DNA of 64,000 nt from Arsukibacterium indicum (GCF_019100565.1 NZ_JAHRID010000001.1:248001-312000); one strand, 5' to 3'; shown: positions 44,381 to 55,299, counted from the first letter of the stretch. The notes: generated from the sequence alone by a model not told the origin. Numbers and translations are program-made.

Positions 44381-44995
44381 TTAACCTCCGGCCATGTCTA
44401 GGGTAAAGTCTAACTGTACCTGCTGACCCGGCTGTTGCATTGGTTTACCGTCAACAACTTTAGGACTGTACTTCCAACGGCGTAGTGCCCGAATCGCTTC
44501 ACGGTCAAAAACCCGGCGCGGTTCGGCTTCAATAACTTCTACGTTATCAACACTGCCGTCTTCCATAATAGTAAAGCTTAACCGAACCCAGCCCTGCAAA
44601 CCGTCACGGGCAGCTTGCACCGGATAACGCGGTTCAATCCGCACTATTGGCGTAGCATCACCGTCACGTAACAAAGAACCTGGATTATTCAGGCCAACGT
44701 TCGCGCCCAGATCCATACCTGGCATATTAAAACCGACTGTACCGGCGGTATTGGTTTGCTCAGGCTCAGGCTGTGGCGTTTTTGGCGGCTCAGCTGGCGG
44801 TGGCGGTGGTGGTGGCGGTGGAGGCCGCCGCACCTGTGTATCTGAATCAGGCGGCGTAGTGTTGATTTCAACAACAATACGCTCTTGCTCAGGCGCCCGA
44901 CGTTTGTCGCCGCTTTGAATAAGCAACGCCATAATCAGAAACAACAGAAACGTTACCACTGCACCGATAATTAACGATGTTAGGAAACGCACCAT
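44381..44995 (-). CDS. tonB: TonB2-type energy transducer
   Basis: A 204-residue TonB with one N-terminal transmembrane helix (about 5-28), a proline-rich spacer (PPPPPPPPPP at about 58-67) and a C-terminal TonB domain with the RYPVQAARDGLQGWVRLSFT and ALRRWKYSPKVVDG signature. It carries proton-motive energy from the ExbB/ExbD complex to outer-membrane receptors. The short length is typical of TonB2. It is separated by 2 nt from exbD. Confidence 0.92.
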   Translation of the reverse strand: MVRFLTSLIIGAVVTFLLFLIMALLIQSGDKRRAPEQERIVVEINTTPPDSDTQVRRPPPPPPPPPPAEPPKTPQPEPEQTNTAGTVGFNMPGMDLGANVGLNNPGSLLRDGDATPIVRIEPRYPVQAARDGLQGWVRLSFTIMEDGSVDNVEVIEAEPRRVFDREAIRALRRWKYSPKVVDGKPMQQPGQQVQLDFTLDMAGG

Positions 44996-44997
44996 AA

Positions 44998-45402
44998 CTA
45001 GTTTTTCTCCCCGGCAATGGTAATGATCAGAGACTGGTCAGCAGCTTTCACCTGATCCATTACTTCCATTACTACACCGTGTTTAGCGCCAACGTCTGCC
45101 TGCAGAATAATAGTATCTGTAGGAGATTCAGCTCTTAACCGCTCAATGTTGGCAGAAACCCGCTCAATATCTACCATCCGCTTATCCATCCATACTTCAC
45201 CGTTCTCACGAATGGCGATAAAGATAGTAGCTGACGGCTTTTGTTGGGCCTGAGTTGCTTCCGGCTTGTTTACATCAATACCAGCCTCTTTCACGAAAGA
45301 GGTAGTAACGATGAAGAATATCAACATAATGAAAACGATATCCATCATCGGCGTGATGTCGATTGCCGCTTCCTCGTCTTCACGAATACGTTTACGTGCC
45401 AT
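44998..45402 (-). CDS. exbD: Biopolymer transport protein ExbD2
   Basis: A 134-residue protein with one transmembrane helix (about residues 18-40). DITPMMDIVFIMLIFFIVTT contains the essential membrane aspartate of the proton channel, and the periplasmic domain follows. It partners with the ExbB-like protein directly upstream. Confidence 0.93.
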   Translation of the reverse strand: MARKRIREDEEAAIDITPMMDIVFIMLIFFIVTTSFVKEAGIDVNKPEATQAQQKPSATIFIAIRENGEVWMDKRMVDIERVSANIERLRAESPTDTIILQADVGAKHGVVMEVMDQVKAADQSLIITIAGEKN

Positions 45403-45413
45403 AAAATTCTCTC

Positions 45414-45941
45414 TTAATGATGCGGTAAGCTGTCAACGAGATCTGCTTTTTCCCGTTTCACTTTCACTTCCAGCCGCGAACTGAAAAACAATCCTGATAA
45501 CGCTGCAACCATACCCGCCATTGTCGGAATTGTTGCCATCGAGATACCGGCAGCCATAGTACGGGGGTTACCTGTACCCTGGGTAGCCATAATATCGAAC
45601 ACCGCTATCATGCCGGTTACTGTGCCAAGCAAACCAACCAATGGACACATCGCAACCAGAGTTTTAATCAGTAACATCCGCTGATCAAGGTCATTTGTCG
45701 CCTCAGAAATCCAGGTATCACGGATTTTATGAGCATACCAGGATGTGGTATCCGCTCTGGCATCCCATCTGGCAATAATATCCTTTTTAACTTTAGGAAA
45801 TACTGCCGATACGTACCAGTAGCGCTCTAACATCAAAAACCACATGATGAAGAGAACCACGGCAACAACGTATAACACGTTGCCACCGGTATGAATAAAA
45901 TCCTGTACCGATTCCCACAGCCCTGTTAGCTGGGTCATCAT
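45414..45941 (-). CDS. exbB: ExbB2 (MotA/TolQ/ExbB proton channel)
   Basis: A 175-residue membrane protein with three transmembrane segments. LLGTVTGMIAVFDIMATQGTGNPRTMAAGIS is the channel helix region common to ExbB/TolQ. The start overlaps the upstream stop by 1 nt (TAATG); two adjacent ATG codons are available. It forms the channel with ExbD. Confidence 0.93.
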   Translation of the reverse strand: MMTQLTGLWESVQDFIHTGGNVLYVVAVVLFIMWFLMLERYWYVSAVFPKVKKDIIARWDARADTTSWYAHKIRDTWISEATNDLDQRMLLIKTLVAMCPLVGLLGTVTGMIAVFDIMATQGTGNPRTMAAGISMATIPTMAGMVAALSGLFFSSRLEVKVKREKADLVDSLPHH

Positions 45942-47308
45942 TAGGCGTTCTCCTTCTCCGCATGAGCAGCAACAATACCTGCGCTTTGCTCATCTAACAC
46001 GTGTAAAATCGCTTTTGCTTTCGCTTGCACAATGCTGTGAACGAACAGTAATGGTAAAGCTGCAATCAGACCCAACGCGGTGGTTACCAACGCCAGAGAG
46101 ATTGAACCTGCCATCAGTTTCGGGTCACCGGTTCCGTACAGGGTAATTTGCTGGAACGTTAAAATCATACCGATAACGGTACCTAACAGACCCATCAACG
46201 GTGCTACTGCAGCGAACAATTTAATCATACCGATACCGCGGTCAATTTTTGGTGTTTCACGCAGAATGGCTTCGTCCAGTTTCAGTTCAAGGTTTTCCAC
46301 ATCAGCAGAACGGTTTTGGTGGTATACGTTCAGAATACGGCCCAGTGGGTTGCTGTCTGAAGGGCTCGCCAGATTTTTAAGCTGTGAACGCATTTTACCG
46401 CCAACCATGGTTAATACCAGGAAGCGCTCAAGTGCAATCAGTAAACCGATAATCAGCAATACAGTGATCAGGTAACCTACAGTACCGCCCTGGTGGTAGT
46501 ATTCCATCAAAGTGCTACGCTGCTGGTTTAAGCGCAGTAAGCTGTTGCCTTTAGTCGGGTCAACATATAAACCGGCTAACTCACCTTTAGCCGCATTATG
46601 ATATGCTGCAACTGATTCGTGGATTTTTGATTGTGGCTCACGACCCAGTGGCTGGATCTGGTCAGTGTCAACGTTACGAATTAAATACTGATCTTCAGTT
46701 GTCAGATGGAAAGCACCGAAACGGGTAACACGCTCAGTTGAACTGCCGCCGTCTAACTTAACCACTTCAGCATCAAACTTGGCAATTTTCGCTGACTCAG
46801 TCATTTCAGTCAGCATGGCAACCCACAGGTCTTCCATCTGATTTAAGGTTGGTAACTCAGTAGCAGCGGCGATAGCACGCAGTGGCTCTTCACGACCTGG
46901 GTACTGAGCACTGATCAGTGAACTGGTAATTACACCAATTGTCTGGTTAGCAGCCTGACGAACCACACCAAACACCTCACCCATAGTACCCTGAGCACTT
47001 TCAAGCTCCTGGATTTTCTGAGCGATTAAGATGTCGTTATCAGAATATGCTTTAGCCAGACGCTTACCGCGGGCTTCTTCATCAGCAAACTGTTTTTTTG
47101 CAGTGTTCAGTAACGCTTGCTTGTCAGCACGCTCAGCCAGGAAAGCACGCTCGCGCTCCTGGTTCATCCGGCCTTCAACCGCACGTTCTTTTTTAATTTG
47201 CTCTAGTAGCTGGTCAAGCTGTGCTGTATTAGCTGCAGCGTTAAATGCTACTGATGCCGACAATGTTACGGCAGCAGCAACAACTAAAGTTTTAATAGCC
47301 TTTCTCAT
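45941..47308 (-). CDS. TtpC-like large MotA/TolQ/ExbB family protein
   Basis: A 455-residue protein with signal peptide (about 1-27), a periplasmic coiled-coil (about 28-110, rich in Glu/Lys/Gln), and a C-terminal ExbB-like channel domain with LMGLLGTVIGMILTFQQITLYGTGDPKLMAGSIS. This fused form is TtpC, needed for TonB2 function in Vibrio. It lies between DUF3450 and ExbB as in that system. Confidence 0.9.
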   Translation of the reverse strand: MRKAIKTLVVAAAVTLSASVAFNAAANTAQLDQLLEQIKKERAVEGRMNQERERAFLAERADKQALLNTAKKQFADEEARGKRLAKAYSDNDILIAQKIQELESAQGTMGEVFGVVRQAANQTIGVITSSLISAQYPGREEPLRAIAAATELPTLNQMEDLWVAMLTEMTESAKIAKFDAEVVKLDGGSSTERVTRFGAFHLTTEDQYLIRNVDTDQIQPLGREPQSKIHESVAAYHNAAKGELAGLYVDPTKGNSLLRLNQQRSTLMEYYHQGGTVGYLITVLLIIGLLIALERFLVLTMVGGKMRSQLKNLASPSDSNPLGRILNVYHQNRSADVENLELKLDEAILRETPKIDRGIGMIKLFAAVAPLMGLLGTVIGMILTFQQITLYGTGDPKLMAGSISLALVTTALGLIAALPLLFVHSIVQAKAKAILHVLDEQSAGIVAAHAEKENA

Positions 47309-47314
47309 TTATTC

Positions 47315-48085
47315 TTACTCCGCTGCGAAAAGTGGTACACGGTCCATATCAGGTGTCGCTTCACGACGTGACATCTTGATAAGGTTGGTGATTGAATTCA
47401 TGTATGAATCAGGTAGCTTTTCCCAGCTTTTTGTTTCTTTGTTGTAAGCCCAGGCTGCGTTGCCGTCTAAAGACTGCGCAACTAATGCCAGACGACCTAC
47501 ACTCAGGTAATCAACGGTAATGTCCTGACCTTCAAAATTCAGGGTACCCTGGAAAGCAGCCATTTCGGTGCCATAGCCCATTTCAATGCTGTAGGCTTCC
47601 AGGATCTGACGATATTGCTCTGAACGTTGTACGTCAGAACGCTCCATCAACTCACGTAATTTTTCAACGCGCTCTAAACGGCGTTCGGTACGCAGCGGAA
47701 TATCAGCTTTTACAAATTGCTCTAACGCGTCAATCATCCGGAACATAAGAGGCACGGTGCCTTTGTTGGTGTTTTCCAGATCATCCATCTGACGCTGTAA
47801 AGAATTCAGTTGGCGTTGTTGGTCGTTAACCAGCGTTTGCAAAAAGTCGTTATAAACTTTTAAATTTTCAGTTTGCACCACGACTACACGATACTCGCCC
47901 AGTAATTCCTGAGTTTGCTCATATATGGTGTTAATTTTTTCCTGAGACTGCACGGCAGCACGTTGGATTTGGCTATTCGCCTGGTGTAAATCTTTTAAGT
48001 CTGTTGCAGCGGCAGAGCCGGCAAAAGCTAAGCTGCCAGCCAGTGCTGAGGCAACAAGACTCTTTTGAATTTTTTTGTTAAACAT
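47315..48085 (-). CDS. DUF3450 periplasmic coiled-coil protein
   Basis: A 256-residue protein. The start at 48085 gives a signal peptide (SLAFAGSAAA). Residues about 28-110 form a coiled coil, then LERVEKLRELMERSDV and a globular end (AFQGTLNFEGQDITVDYLSVGRLALVAQ), as in DUF3450. It is the first gene of the TonB2-type operon and probably contacts TtpC. Its role is not settled. Confidence 0.88.
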   Translation of the reverse strand: MFNKKIQKSLVASALAGSLAFAGSAAATDLKDLHQANSQIQRAAVQSQEKINTIYEQTQELLGEYRVVVVQTENLKVYNDFLQTLVNDQQRQLNSLQRQMDDLENTNKGTVPLMFRMIDALEQFVKADIPLRTERRLERVEKLRELMERSDVQRSEQYRQILEAYSIEMGYGTEMAAFQGTLNFEGQDITVDYLSVGRLALVAQSLDGNAAWAYNKETKSWEKLPDSYMNSITNLIKMSRREATPDMDRVPLFAAE

Positions 48086-48203
48086 AGTTCCCAACCAATT
48101 ATTGCTGATTAACGTAACCTGATTAGAGTAAGGGCTCACGCTGAAAGTTTAACTCGTAAAATTCAGATACAGTAAGCCCTCGGTTAGAGGGTAAACCGTC
48201 CGC

Positions 48204-48232
48204 ATCATTGCAGTTAAAACACAGGTTGTCAA
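48204..48232 (-). promoter_or_regulatory. Sigma-70 promoter of the DUF3450-TonB2 operon
   Basis: Reading leftward, a perfect -35 TTGACA (48227-48232) is followed 17 nt later by AATGAT (48204-48209, 4 of 6). Transcription would start near 48197, leaving a leader of about 110 nt before the ATG at 48085. Confidence 0.6.
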
Positions 48233-48297
48233 CAGCATGCAGCTGCCTGAACCTAGCGTTTACCACGATGATCCGGATGGTTTATCACCAATTTTAA

Positions 48298-48335
48298 GCG
48301 TCATTAAACCTATAGTTGTTAATATTTAATGACGC
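48298..48335. repeat. 11-bp inverted repeat downstream of fba
   Basis: GCGTCATTAAA (48298-48308) and TTTAATGACGC (48325-48335) are perfect inverted copies around a 16-nt AT-rich spacer. It sits 15 nt past the fba stop. It lacks a T-tract in the fba direction, so it may be an RNA hairpin for 3'-end stabilisation or a protein site. Confidence 0.55.
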
Positions 48336-48349
48336 ATTAAACATTTTGG

Positions 48350-49414
48350 TTATTTTATATTCGGCGTCAACTTTCCTGCCGTGTATAAATCAACCATTGC
48401 ATCAAGCGATAAGGCTTTAATTTTGCTGCCATTGCCAGCGCAACCAAAGGCTTCATAGCGGGCAATACAAATATCTGCCATCGCTTTTACTGATGCCTGT
48501 AAATACTTTCGCGGGTCAAACTCTGCCGGATGCTGGGCCAGGTAGCGACGAATAGCACCGGTAGACGCTAACCGCAAATCGGTATCAATATTAATTTTAC
48601 GAACGCCAAACTTAATACCCTGCTGTATTTGAGCTACAGGCACGCCATAAGTTTCCGGGATTTTTCCACCATACTCATTAATCACCTCCAGCCAATCCTG
48701 CGGAACAGATGATGAGCCATGCATAACCAGGTGGGTATCCGGGATCCGTTGATGGATAGCTTTAATCCGGTCTATCGCCAGAATATCGTCTGTCGGCGGC
48801 CGGCTGAACTTATAAGCGCCATGTGACGTGCCACAAGCAATTGCTAACGCATCCACTTGTGTTTCACGGACAAATTCAGCGGCTTCTTCAGGATCGGTCA
48901 GCATTTGATCATGGGTTAACACACAATCTGCGCCGATACCGTCTTCTTCGCCCGCTTCTCCGGTTTCCAGCGAGCCCAGACAACCTAGCTCACCTTCTAC
49001 CGAGACGCCACAGGCGTGCGCTATTTCAACGACCCTGCGCGTTACATTCACATTGTAAGCATAATCCATCGGCGTTTTGCCGTCTTCACCCAGCGAGCCG
49101 TCCATCATGACCGACGAAAAGCCAAGCTGAATAGAACGCTGACATACCGCCAGTGAGGTGCCATGATCCTGATGCATCACCACCGGAATATGCGGAAACT
49201 CTTCTACCGCGGCTAATATCAGGTGCCGTAAAAACGGGGCCCCTGCATACTTGCGCGCACCCGCCGAGGCCTGGACGATAACCGGGCTGTCGGTTTTGTC
49301 TGCTGCGAGCATAATCGCGCGCATTTGTTCCAGGTTATTTACGTTAAATGCCGGAATGCCGTAACCCACTTCGGCGGCGTGATCCAGCATTTGCCGTAAT
49401 GATATCAGTGCCAT
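48350..49414 (-). CDS. fba: Class II fructose-bisphosphate aldolase
   Basis: A 354-residue zinc aldolase that splits fructose 1,6-bisphosphate. [10 protein letters not shown] carries the metal-binding His, MMDGS and EGELGCLG are active-site strands, and GTSHGAYKF and [10 protein letters not shown] complete the zinc and phosphate sites. It is of the longer Cbb-like class IIB. It lies downstream of pgk in a glycolytic/Calvin-type gene run. Confidence 0.95.
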   Translation of the reverse strand: MALISLRQMLDHAAEVGYGIPAFNVNNLEQMRAIMLAADKTDSPVIVQASAGARKYAGAPFLRHLILAAVEEFPHIPVVMHQDHGTSLAVCQRSIQLGFSSVMMDGSLGEDGKTPMDYAYNVNVTRRVVEIAHACGVSVEGELGCLGSLETGEAGEEDGIGADCVLTHDQMLTDPEEAAEFVRETQVDALAIACGTSHGAYKFSRPPTDDILAIDRIKAIHQRIPDTHLVMHGSSSVPQDWLEVINEYGGKIPETYGVPVAQIQQGIKFGVRKINIDTDLRLASTGAIRRYLAQHPAEFDPRKYLQASVKAMADICIARYEAFGCAGNGSKIKALSLDAMVDLYTAGKLTPNIK

Positions 49415-49487
49415 GAAAGCCTCTCTTTTATACTTAGGTACAGTTTGTAGGTAAAATGTCTTATTTTTTTATAATGAATTTTTTATG

Positions 49488-49510
49488 ACATCGCTTTATT
49501 GCGATGTTTT
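49488..49510. other. Stem-loop at the end of pgk
   Basis: ACATCGC (49488-49494) and GCGATGT (49501-49507) pair around TTTATT. It touches the pgk stop. An A/T-rich 40 nt follows in the pgk direction, but without a continuous T-run, so termination is only possible. Confidence 0.35.
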
Positions 49511-50696
49511 AACTAATTTTCTCTGCCGCACGTTGCTCAAGTATAGCTACAGCAGGTAAGGTTTTGCCCTCTAAAAACTCCAGAAAGGCACCGCCCCCGG
49601 TAGAAATATAAGATACGTCAGCTGCTATGCCGAACTTATCTATTGCTGCCAGGGTATCGCCACCACCGGCAATTGAAAAAGCCTCACTGCTGGCAATGGC
49701 TTCAGCCAACGCTTTAGTGCCTGCCGCGAACTGCTCAAATTCAAATACCCCAACCGGGCCGTTCCAGACAATAGTGCCGGCTTTTTTAATAATATCGGTG
49801 AGTTGACCAATAGTGGCCGGGCCAACATCAAAAATCATTTCGGTACTAGCAACATCAGACGCCAATTTTAAACTGGCGGCAGTTTGCTCACTGAATTCCT
49901 GCCCTACCACCACATCAGTTGGGACCGGGATCATGGCGCCCCGGGCATTGGCCTGCTCAATAAGCCGCTTTGCTTCAGGAATTAAATCCGGCTCGTACAG
50001 CGATTTGCCAACATTATTGCCCTCTGCCGCAATAAAGGTGTTAGCAATACCACCACCGACAATCAGCTGATCAACAATGCCGGATAATGATTCAAGCACT
50101 GTCAGCTTAGTCGACACTTTAGAGCCGCCAACAATGGCCACCAGCGGACGCTTCGGGCTTTTTAAAGCCGCGCCAAGCGCATCCAGTTCAGCCACCAGCA
50201 ATGGGCCGGCACAGGCTACCGGCGCAAACTTTGCCACCCCATGGGTAGATGCCTGCGCCCGGTGTGCCGTGCCAAAAGCATCCATCACAAACACATCACA
50301 CAGTGCAGCAAGCTGCTTAGCCAGCTGATCGTCATTTTTAGCTTCACCTTTGTTAAACCGGACATTTTCAAAAACGACCAGTTCGCCGGCATTAACGTCG
50401 ACCCCTGATAAATAGTCGCTGGCTAACCTTACAGGCACCGACAGGGTCTGTGCCAGGTAGTCAACTACTGGCTGCAGCGAGGCGTCTGCATCAAACACAC
50501 CTTCTTCCGGCCGGCCAAGGTGTGACATCACCATAACTCTGGCCCCTTTATCCAGCGCCTGTTGTAAGGTTGGCAATGCCGCTTTTAAACGGGCATCAGA
50601 TGTCACTTTGCCGTCTTTTACCGGCACGTTTAAATCTTCCCGGATTAATACCCGTTTTCCTGCCAAATCCAGATCACTCATCCGAATTACGCTCAT
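49509..50696 (-). CDS. pgk: Phosphoglycerate kinase
   Basis: A 395-residue enzyme converting 1,3-bisphosphoglycerate and ADP to 3-phosphoglycerate and ATP. The N-terminus [20 protein letters not shown] is close to E. coli Pgk, and [11 protein letters not shown] and [14 protein letters not shown] are nucleotide/substrate motifs. AAGGAGTGA precedes two adjacent ATG codons; the second (50696) gives the E. coli-like N-terminus. Confidence 0.95.
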   Translation of the reverse strand: MSVIRMSDLDLAGKRVLIREDLNVPVKDGKVTSDARLKAALPTLQQALDKGARVMVMSHLGRPEEGVFDADASLQPVVDYLAQTLSVPVRLASDYLSGVDVNAGELVVFENVRFNKGEAKNDDQLAKQLAALCDVFVMDAFGTAHRAQASTHGVAKFAPVACAGPLLVAELDALGAALKSPKRPLVAIVGGSKVSTKLTVLESLSGIVDQLIVGGGIANTFIAAEGNNVGKSLYEPDLIPEAKRLIEQANARGAMIPVPTDVVVGQEFSEQTAASLKLASDVASTEMIFDVGPATIGQLTDIIKKAGTIVWNGPVGVFEFEQFAAGTKALAEAIASSEAFSIAGGGDTLAAIDKFGIAADVSYISTGGGAFLEFLEGKTLPAVAILEQRAAEKIS

Positions 50697-50712
50697 CATT
50701 CACTCCTTGTCA

Positions 50713-51726
50713 TTAATCTTGTTGCAGCATGGCCCGCGCTGTATCGAGCATTCTGTTAGCAAAGCCCCATTCGTTGTCGCACCATACCAGACATTTCACC
50801 AGGCGTTTATGGCTAACCCGGGTCTGGGAGCCATCGACAATGCAGGAGTGCGGGTTATGATTAAAATCAACAGACACCAGCGGCTCTTCAGTATAATCGA
50901 GAATACCAGCCAAACTGGTAGCACCGGCTTGTTGCAGTACTTTATTGACTTTATCGATACTGACATCCTGGTCCAGGGTAACACTTAAATCCATGGCAGT
51001 AACATTCACCGTGGGCACCCGCACGGCTATTGCTTCAAACCTGCCGGCAAATTTCGGTAATATTCGCTCTATACCCAGCGCCAGTTTGGTATCCACCGGA
51101 ATAATTGACTGGCTGGCAGCCCGGGTGCGGCGTAAATCCGGATGGTAGGCATCAATAACCTGCTGGTCATGCATCGACGCATGAATAGTAGTAATGGTGC
51201 CGCTTTCTACACCAAAGTGCTGATCCAACACCTGAATAACCGGCACTATACAGTTAGTGGTACATGAACCGGCAGAGATCACCGTCATATTGTCGGTTAG
51301 CAGATGCTGATTAATACCATAAATAATGGTGGCATCAATATCCGTGTCAGCAGGATGAGAAAACAACACCTTGCTGGCACCCGCTGTTAAATGCCAGCTG
51401 GCATGCTCCCTGCTGTGAAAGACACCGGTACATTCCAGCACAATATCCACATCCAGCTCAGCCCAGGGCAGTTCCAGCGGGTCTGCTTCACTGAACAGCG
51501 CAATATCGTCACCGGCAACCCTGATACCGCCGTCAAATAACGTTACGTCACAACCAAAACGACCATGCGAGGTGTCATATTTTAATAAGTGGGCAACGCC
51601 TTTGGCATCGGCCAGCTCGTTAATGGCAACAACCTGTAACTGCTGTTGCCAACCATTTTCGTAAATCGCCCGCAAAATATTGCGGCCTATCCGGCCGAAG
51701 CCGTTTATTGCCAGTTTAATGACCAT
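50713..51726 (-). CDS. epd: D-erythrose-4-phosphate dehydrogenase
   Basis: A 337-residue GapA-like NAD enzyme. [14 protein letters not shown] opens the Rossmann fold and [13 protein letters not shown] holds the catalytic Cys. The position between tkt and pgk and the ERILPKF and [10 protein letters not shown] segments point to Epd rather than GapA. Epd provides 4-phosphoerythronate for pyridoxal phosphate synthesis, of which the XrtA decarboxylase is a user. Confidence 0.9.
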   Translation of the reverse strand: MVIKLAINGFGRIGRNILRAIYENGWQQQLQVVAINELADAKGVAHLLKYDTSHGRFGCDVTLFDGGIRVAGDDIALFSEADPLELPWAELDVDIVLECTGVFHSREHASWHLTAGASKVLFSHPADTDIDATIIYGINQHLLTDNMTVISAGSCTTNCIVPVIQVLDQHFGVESGTITTIHASMHDQQVIDAYHPDLRRTRAASQSIIPVDTKLALGIERILPKFAGRFEAIAVRVPTVNVTAMDLSVTLDQDVSIDKVNKVLQQAGATSLAGILDYTEEPLVSVDFNHNPHSCIVDGSQTRVSHKRLVKCLVWCDNEWGFANRMLDTARAMLQQD

Positions 51727-51742
51727 ATCACCACATAGAAAT

Positions 51743-51761
51743 GGGACCGCAAAGCGGCCCC
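51743..51761 (-). other. Hairpin between tkt and epd
   Basis: On the - strand GGGGCCGC pairs with GCGGTCCC around TTT (one G-U pair). It is GC-rich but lacks a following T-run, so it could attenuate or protect rather than terminate the tkt message. Confidence 0.4.
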
Positions 51762-51782
51762 AAGTTGGTTAAATACTAACGG

Positions 51783-53783
51783 CTAGCCGTTAAATTGTCT
51801 GGTTGCGGCCTGAACAATGGCCTCAACAGTAATACCAAAATGTTTAAACAGCTGTTCGGCCGGTGCAGACTCGCCGAAGCTGGTCATGCCAATAATGTCA
51901 CCGGCAAAACCGACATATTTATACCAACTGTCAACAATGCCTGCTTCAACGGCAATACGTTTGGTTACCGCTGCCGGTAACACGGCTTCCCGGTAAGCAG
52001 CATCCTGGGCATCGAACACATCGGTTGATGGCATTGACACCACCCGCACCTGCTTGCCCTGCTCTGTCAGGGCTTTGGCTGCCTGCACGGCCAGCTCAAC
52101 CTCTGAACCAGTGGCAATAATAATCAGCTCAGGCTGGTTTTTGCTATCCAGCAGCACGTAACCGCCGCGTCTGATGTTACTGACCGTTTCCTCATCCCGC
52201 TGCTGCTGTACCAGGTTCTGCCGGCTGAAAATTAATGTGGTCGGGCCGTCGTTGCGCTCAATGGCCGCCTGCCAGGCAACCGCAGATTCAACCTGATCAC
52301 AAGGCCGCCAGTTCATTAAATTTGGCGTGGCGCGTAAGCTTACCAGTTGCTCTACCGGCTGGTGGGTCGGACCATCTTCGCCCAAGCCAATAGAATCGTG
52401 GGTATAAACAAAGATCACCCGTTGCTTCATTAACGCGGCCATCCGAACCGCATTGCGGGCATACTCCATAAACATTAGGAACGTTGCGCCATACGGCACA
52501 AAGCCGCCGTGCAGAGCGATGCCATTCATCATGGCCGACATGCCAAATTCACGCACGCCATAATAAATATAATTGCCACTGGCGTCTTTCGCCGTTAATG
52601 GTTTTGAGCCGTCCCAGATAGTCAGGTTCGAACCCGCTAAATCTGCAGAACCGCCCATCATTTCCGGCAGTAACGGACCAAATGCATTCAATGCATTTTG
52701 CGACGCCTTGCGGCTGGCAATTGTTGCCGGGTTAGCCTGTAGCTTCGCAATATAAGCTTGTGACTGCTCAGCCCAGTTCGCAGGTAACTCCCCTGCGGTC
52801 CGGCGACTGAACTCTGCCGCGAGTTCAGGATGTGCCTTTTGATAAGCGCTGAATAAGGTATTCCACTGTTGCTCTGCCGTTGCGCCCTTTTCATGCGCGC
52901 TCCACTGTGCATAGATATCATCTGGTATTTCAAAGGGCCCGTGCGGCCATTGTAAATAGTCACGGGAAGCAGCAATTTCAGTATCGCCCAGTGGCGCACC
53001 ATGGCAATCGTGACTGCCACCTTTATTAGGTGAGCCATAACCGATAACTGTTTTGCAGCAAATCAGGGTTGGTTTATCAGTCTGGGCCTGTGCCTGCGCA
53101 ATTGCCGCTTTTACTGCTTCGCTGTCATGGCCGTCGACATTAGCAATAACGTGCCAGCCGTACGCCGCAAACCGGGCAGGCGTGTCATCGGTAAACCAGC
53201 CTTCAACATGGCCGTCAATTGAAATACCGTTATCATCCCAAAAAGCAATCAGCTTATTCAGCCCTAAGGTACCGGCAATAGAACACGCTTCGTGAGAAAT
53301 GCCTTCCATTAAGCAGCCGTCCCCTAAAAACACGTAAGTGTAATGATCGACCACCGGAAACTCTGGTTTATTAAACTGGGCTGCAAGCGCCTTTTCGGCC
53401 AGTGCCATGCCTACGGCATTGGTAATACCCTGGCCTAACGGGCCGGTAGTCGTTTCAACACCTGGCGCATAACCGTATTCCGGATGGCCCGGGGTTCTGG
53501 AATGTAATTGTCTGAACTGCTTAAGATCATCAATCGTTAAATCATAGCCGCTAAGATGCAACAGTGAATACAGCAACATAGAACCGTGGCCATTGGACAA
53601 AATAAAACGGTCGCGGTCGGCCCATGAAGGATTAGCCGGGTTATGCTTCAGGTAATCCCGCCAGAGTACTTCAGCAATGTCTGCCATGCCCATAGGGGCG
53701 CCAGGGTGGCCAGATTTTGCTTTTTGAACGGCATCCATACTTAAGGCACGGATTGCATTGGCGAGTTGTTTACGAGATGGCAT
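51783..53783 (-). CDS. tkt: Transketolase
   Basis: A 666-residue thiamine-diphosphate enzyme of the pentose phosphate pathway. The start at 53783 gives [20 protein letters not shown], matching E. coli TktA, with AGGAG 6 nt upstream; 11 further in-frame codons exist. [27 protein letters not shown] (ThDP motif) and [15 protein letters not shown] are visible. Confidence 0.96.
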   Translation of the reverse strand: MPSRKQLANAIRALSMDAVQKAKSGHPGAPMGMADIAEVLWRDYLKHNPANPSWADRDRFILSNGHGSMLLYSLLHLSGYDLTIDDLKQFRQLHSRTPGHPEYGYAPGVETTTGPLGQGITNAVGMALAEKALAAQFNKPEFPVVDHYTYVFLGDGCLMEGISHEACSIAGTLGLNKLIAFWDDNGISIDGHVEGWFTDDTPARFAAYGWHVIANVDGHDSEAVKAAIAQAQAQTDKPTLICCKTVIGYGSPNKGGSHDCHGAPLGDTEIAASRDYLQWPHGPFEIPDDIYAQWSAHEKGATAEQQWNTLFSAYQKAHPELAAEFSRRTAGELPANWAEQSQAYIAKLQANPATIASRKASQNALNAFGPLLPEMMGGSADLAGSNLTIWDGSKPLTAKDASGNYIYYGVREFGMSAMMNGIALHGGFVPYGATFLMFMEYARNAVRMAALMKQRVIFVYTHDSIGLGEDGPTHQPVEQLVSLRATPNLMNWRPCDQVESAVAWQAAIERNDGPTTLIFSRQNLVQQQRDEETVSNIRRGGYVLLDSKNQPELIIIATGSEVELAVQAAKALTEQGKQVRVVSMPSTDVFDAQDAAYREAVLPAAVTKRIAVEAGIVDSWYKYVGFAGDIIGMTSFGESAPAEQLFKHFGITVEAIVQAATRQFNG

Positions 53784-54099
53784 TGTAGCTCCTGCTGCTG
53801 GCTTTATTGGGGACAATATAAAACTTGGGCGTTATTTTCACTTACTGCCGGCCAGATGGCAAATGATAATCCGTGGCAGCGACTATTTTCCGACCTTAAG
53901 TGATCGGCTTGTTAACTTTACCGTAAACTTTGGCATTAAAGACGTCTGGGCGTCAAATATTACTAGCCAAGGCCGGCCTGTTTCACTAAAATAAGTGGCT
54001 ATTTTTCTGGCGGCAATGGCAAGGCAGCAGTTCAGGCCTGGCAAAAAGGTAGTTTGGCCTCCAGCGTGATGAATTAACCAACATTGGTGGAATACACAA
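53784..54099. promoter_or_regulatory. Divergent tkt/metK control region
   Basis: This 316-nt gap separates tkt (leftward) and metK (rightward). It contains the metK promoter with MetJ box described separately. An AT-rich TATATT near the tkt start could be its -10. I saw no SAM riboswitch fold and no reliable small gene. Confidence 0.5.
53930..53958 (+). promoter_or_regulatory. metK promoter with embedded MetJ operator
   Basis: TTGGCA (53930-53935) and TCAAAT (53953-53958) are 17 nt apart. Within the spacer lies a perfect MetJ box, AGACGTCT (53940-53947), followed directly by a weaker copy GGGCGTCA (53948-53955). Tandem 8-mers are what MetJ dimers bind. With SAM as corepressor this would shut off metK. 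Confidence 0.75.
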
Positions 54100-55248
54100 A
54101 TGGCACAACATATTTTTACTTCTGAGTCGGTATCTGAAGGACATCCGGACAAAATCGCCGATCAAATCTCTGATGCAGTATTAGATGCAATTCTGGAACA
54201 AGACCCGAAAGCCCGTGTTGCCTGCGAAACCTTTGTTAAAACCGGTATGGTTTTAGTTGGTGGCGAAATTACCACAACAGCCTGGGTTGATATTGAAGAG
54301 CTGACCCGTAAAACTGTTCGTGAAATTGGCTATACCCACTCTGATATGGGTTTTGATGCCGACTCCTGTGCGGTATTAAATGCCATAGGCAAACAATCGC
54401 CTGATATTAATCAGGGCGTGGATAAAACCGACCCGCGTGAGCAGGGTGCAGGTGATCAGGGTTTAATGTTCGGCTATGCCAGTAATGAAACTGACGTGCT
54501 GATGCCGGCACCGGTAACCTATGCTCACCGTCTGGTGCAGCGTCAGGCTCAGGTTCGTAAAGATGGCACCCTGCCCTGGTTACGGCCGGACGCTAAGTCA
54601 CAGTTAAGTTTTATTTATGAAGACGGCAAACCGGTAGGCATCGATGCCGTGGTGTTATCCACCCAGCACTGCGATACCATCAGCACAGAAAACTTACGTG
54701 AAGCCGTAATGGAAACCATTATCAAACCGGTGTTGCCCGCTGAATGGTTAACCAAAAGCACCAAGTATTTTATTAACCCAACCGGCCGTTTTGTTATCGG
54801 TGGCCCAATGGGCGACTGCGGTTTAACCGGCCGTAAAATTATCGTTGATACCTATGGCGGCATGGCGCGCCATGGTGGTGGTGCGTTCTCTGGTAAAGAT
54901 CCATCAAAAGTTGACCGCTCTGCGGCTTATGCAGCGCGTTATGTGGCGAAAAACATCGTGGCGGCTGGTCTGGCTGATCGCTGTGAATTACAGGTATCTT
55001 ATGCCATTGGTGTTGCTGAACCCACCTCTATCAGCCTGGAAACCTTTGGTACCAGCAAACTAAGCGAAGAGCAGCTGATTAAACTGGTTCGCGAGCACTT
55101 TGATCTGCGGCCATATGGTCTGATTGAAATGCTTGACCTGGAGCGGCCAATTTATGGTGCTACCGCAGCTTACGGTCACTTTGGCCGCAGCGAGTTCCCG
55201 TGGGAGCAAACCGATAAAGCCGATTTGCTGCGCCAGTACGCCAGGTAA
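54100..55248 (+). CDS. metK: S-adenosylmethionine synthetase
   Basis: A 382-residue enzyme making SAM from methionine and [51 protein letters not shown]-like stretch ([16 protein letters not shown]) and the final YGHFGR are the standard motifs. GGTGG lies upstream of the ATG. Repression by MetJ is suggested by the operator. Confidence 0.97.
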   Translation: MAQHIFTSESVSEGHPDKIADQISDAVLDAILEQDPKARVACETFVKTGMVLVGGEITTTAWVDIEELTRKTVREIGYTHSDMGFDADSCAVLNAIGKQSPDINQGVDKTDPREQGAGDQGLMFGYASNETDVLMPAPVTYAHRLVQRQAQVRKDGTLPWLRPDAKSQLSFIYEDGKPVGIDAVVLSTQHCDTISTENLREAVMETIIKPVLPAEWLTKSTKYFINPTGRFVIGGPMGDCGLTGRKIIVDTYGGMARHGGGAFSGKDPSKVDRSAAYAARYVAKNIVAAGLADRCELQVSYAIGVAEPTSISLETFGTSKLSEEQLIKLVREHFDLRPYGLIEMLDLERPIYGATAAYGHFGRSEFPWEQTDKADLLRQYAR

Positions 55249-55265
55249 TCGTTAGAAGTCGACAG

Positions 55266-55299
55266 AAAAGGAGAGCTTAGGCTCTCCTTTTCCTTTTTT
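55266..55299 (+). terminator. Rho-independent terminator of metK
   Basis: AAAAGGAGAGC and GCTCTCCTTTT form an 11-bp stem around TTAG, followed by CCTTTTTT. It lies 17 nt past the stop codon. Confidence 0.9.

Noticed and set aside
48298-48335. Inverted repeat as a standard rho-independent terminator of fba
   Set aside because: There is no T-run on the fba side and the loop is long.
53758-53994. A 78-residue + strand open frame in the tkt-metK gap
   Set aside because: It begins inside tkt, has no ribosome site, and covers the metK promoter and MetJ box.
53784-54099. Possible SAM riboswitch before metK
   Set aside because: I could not find the paired helices of known SAM riboswitches; the MetJ box explains regulation better.
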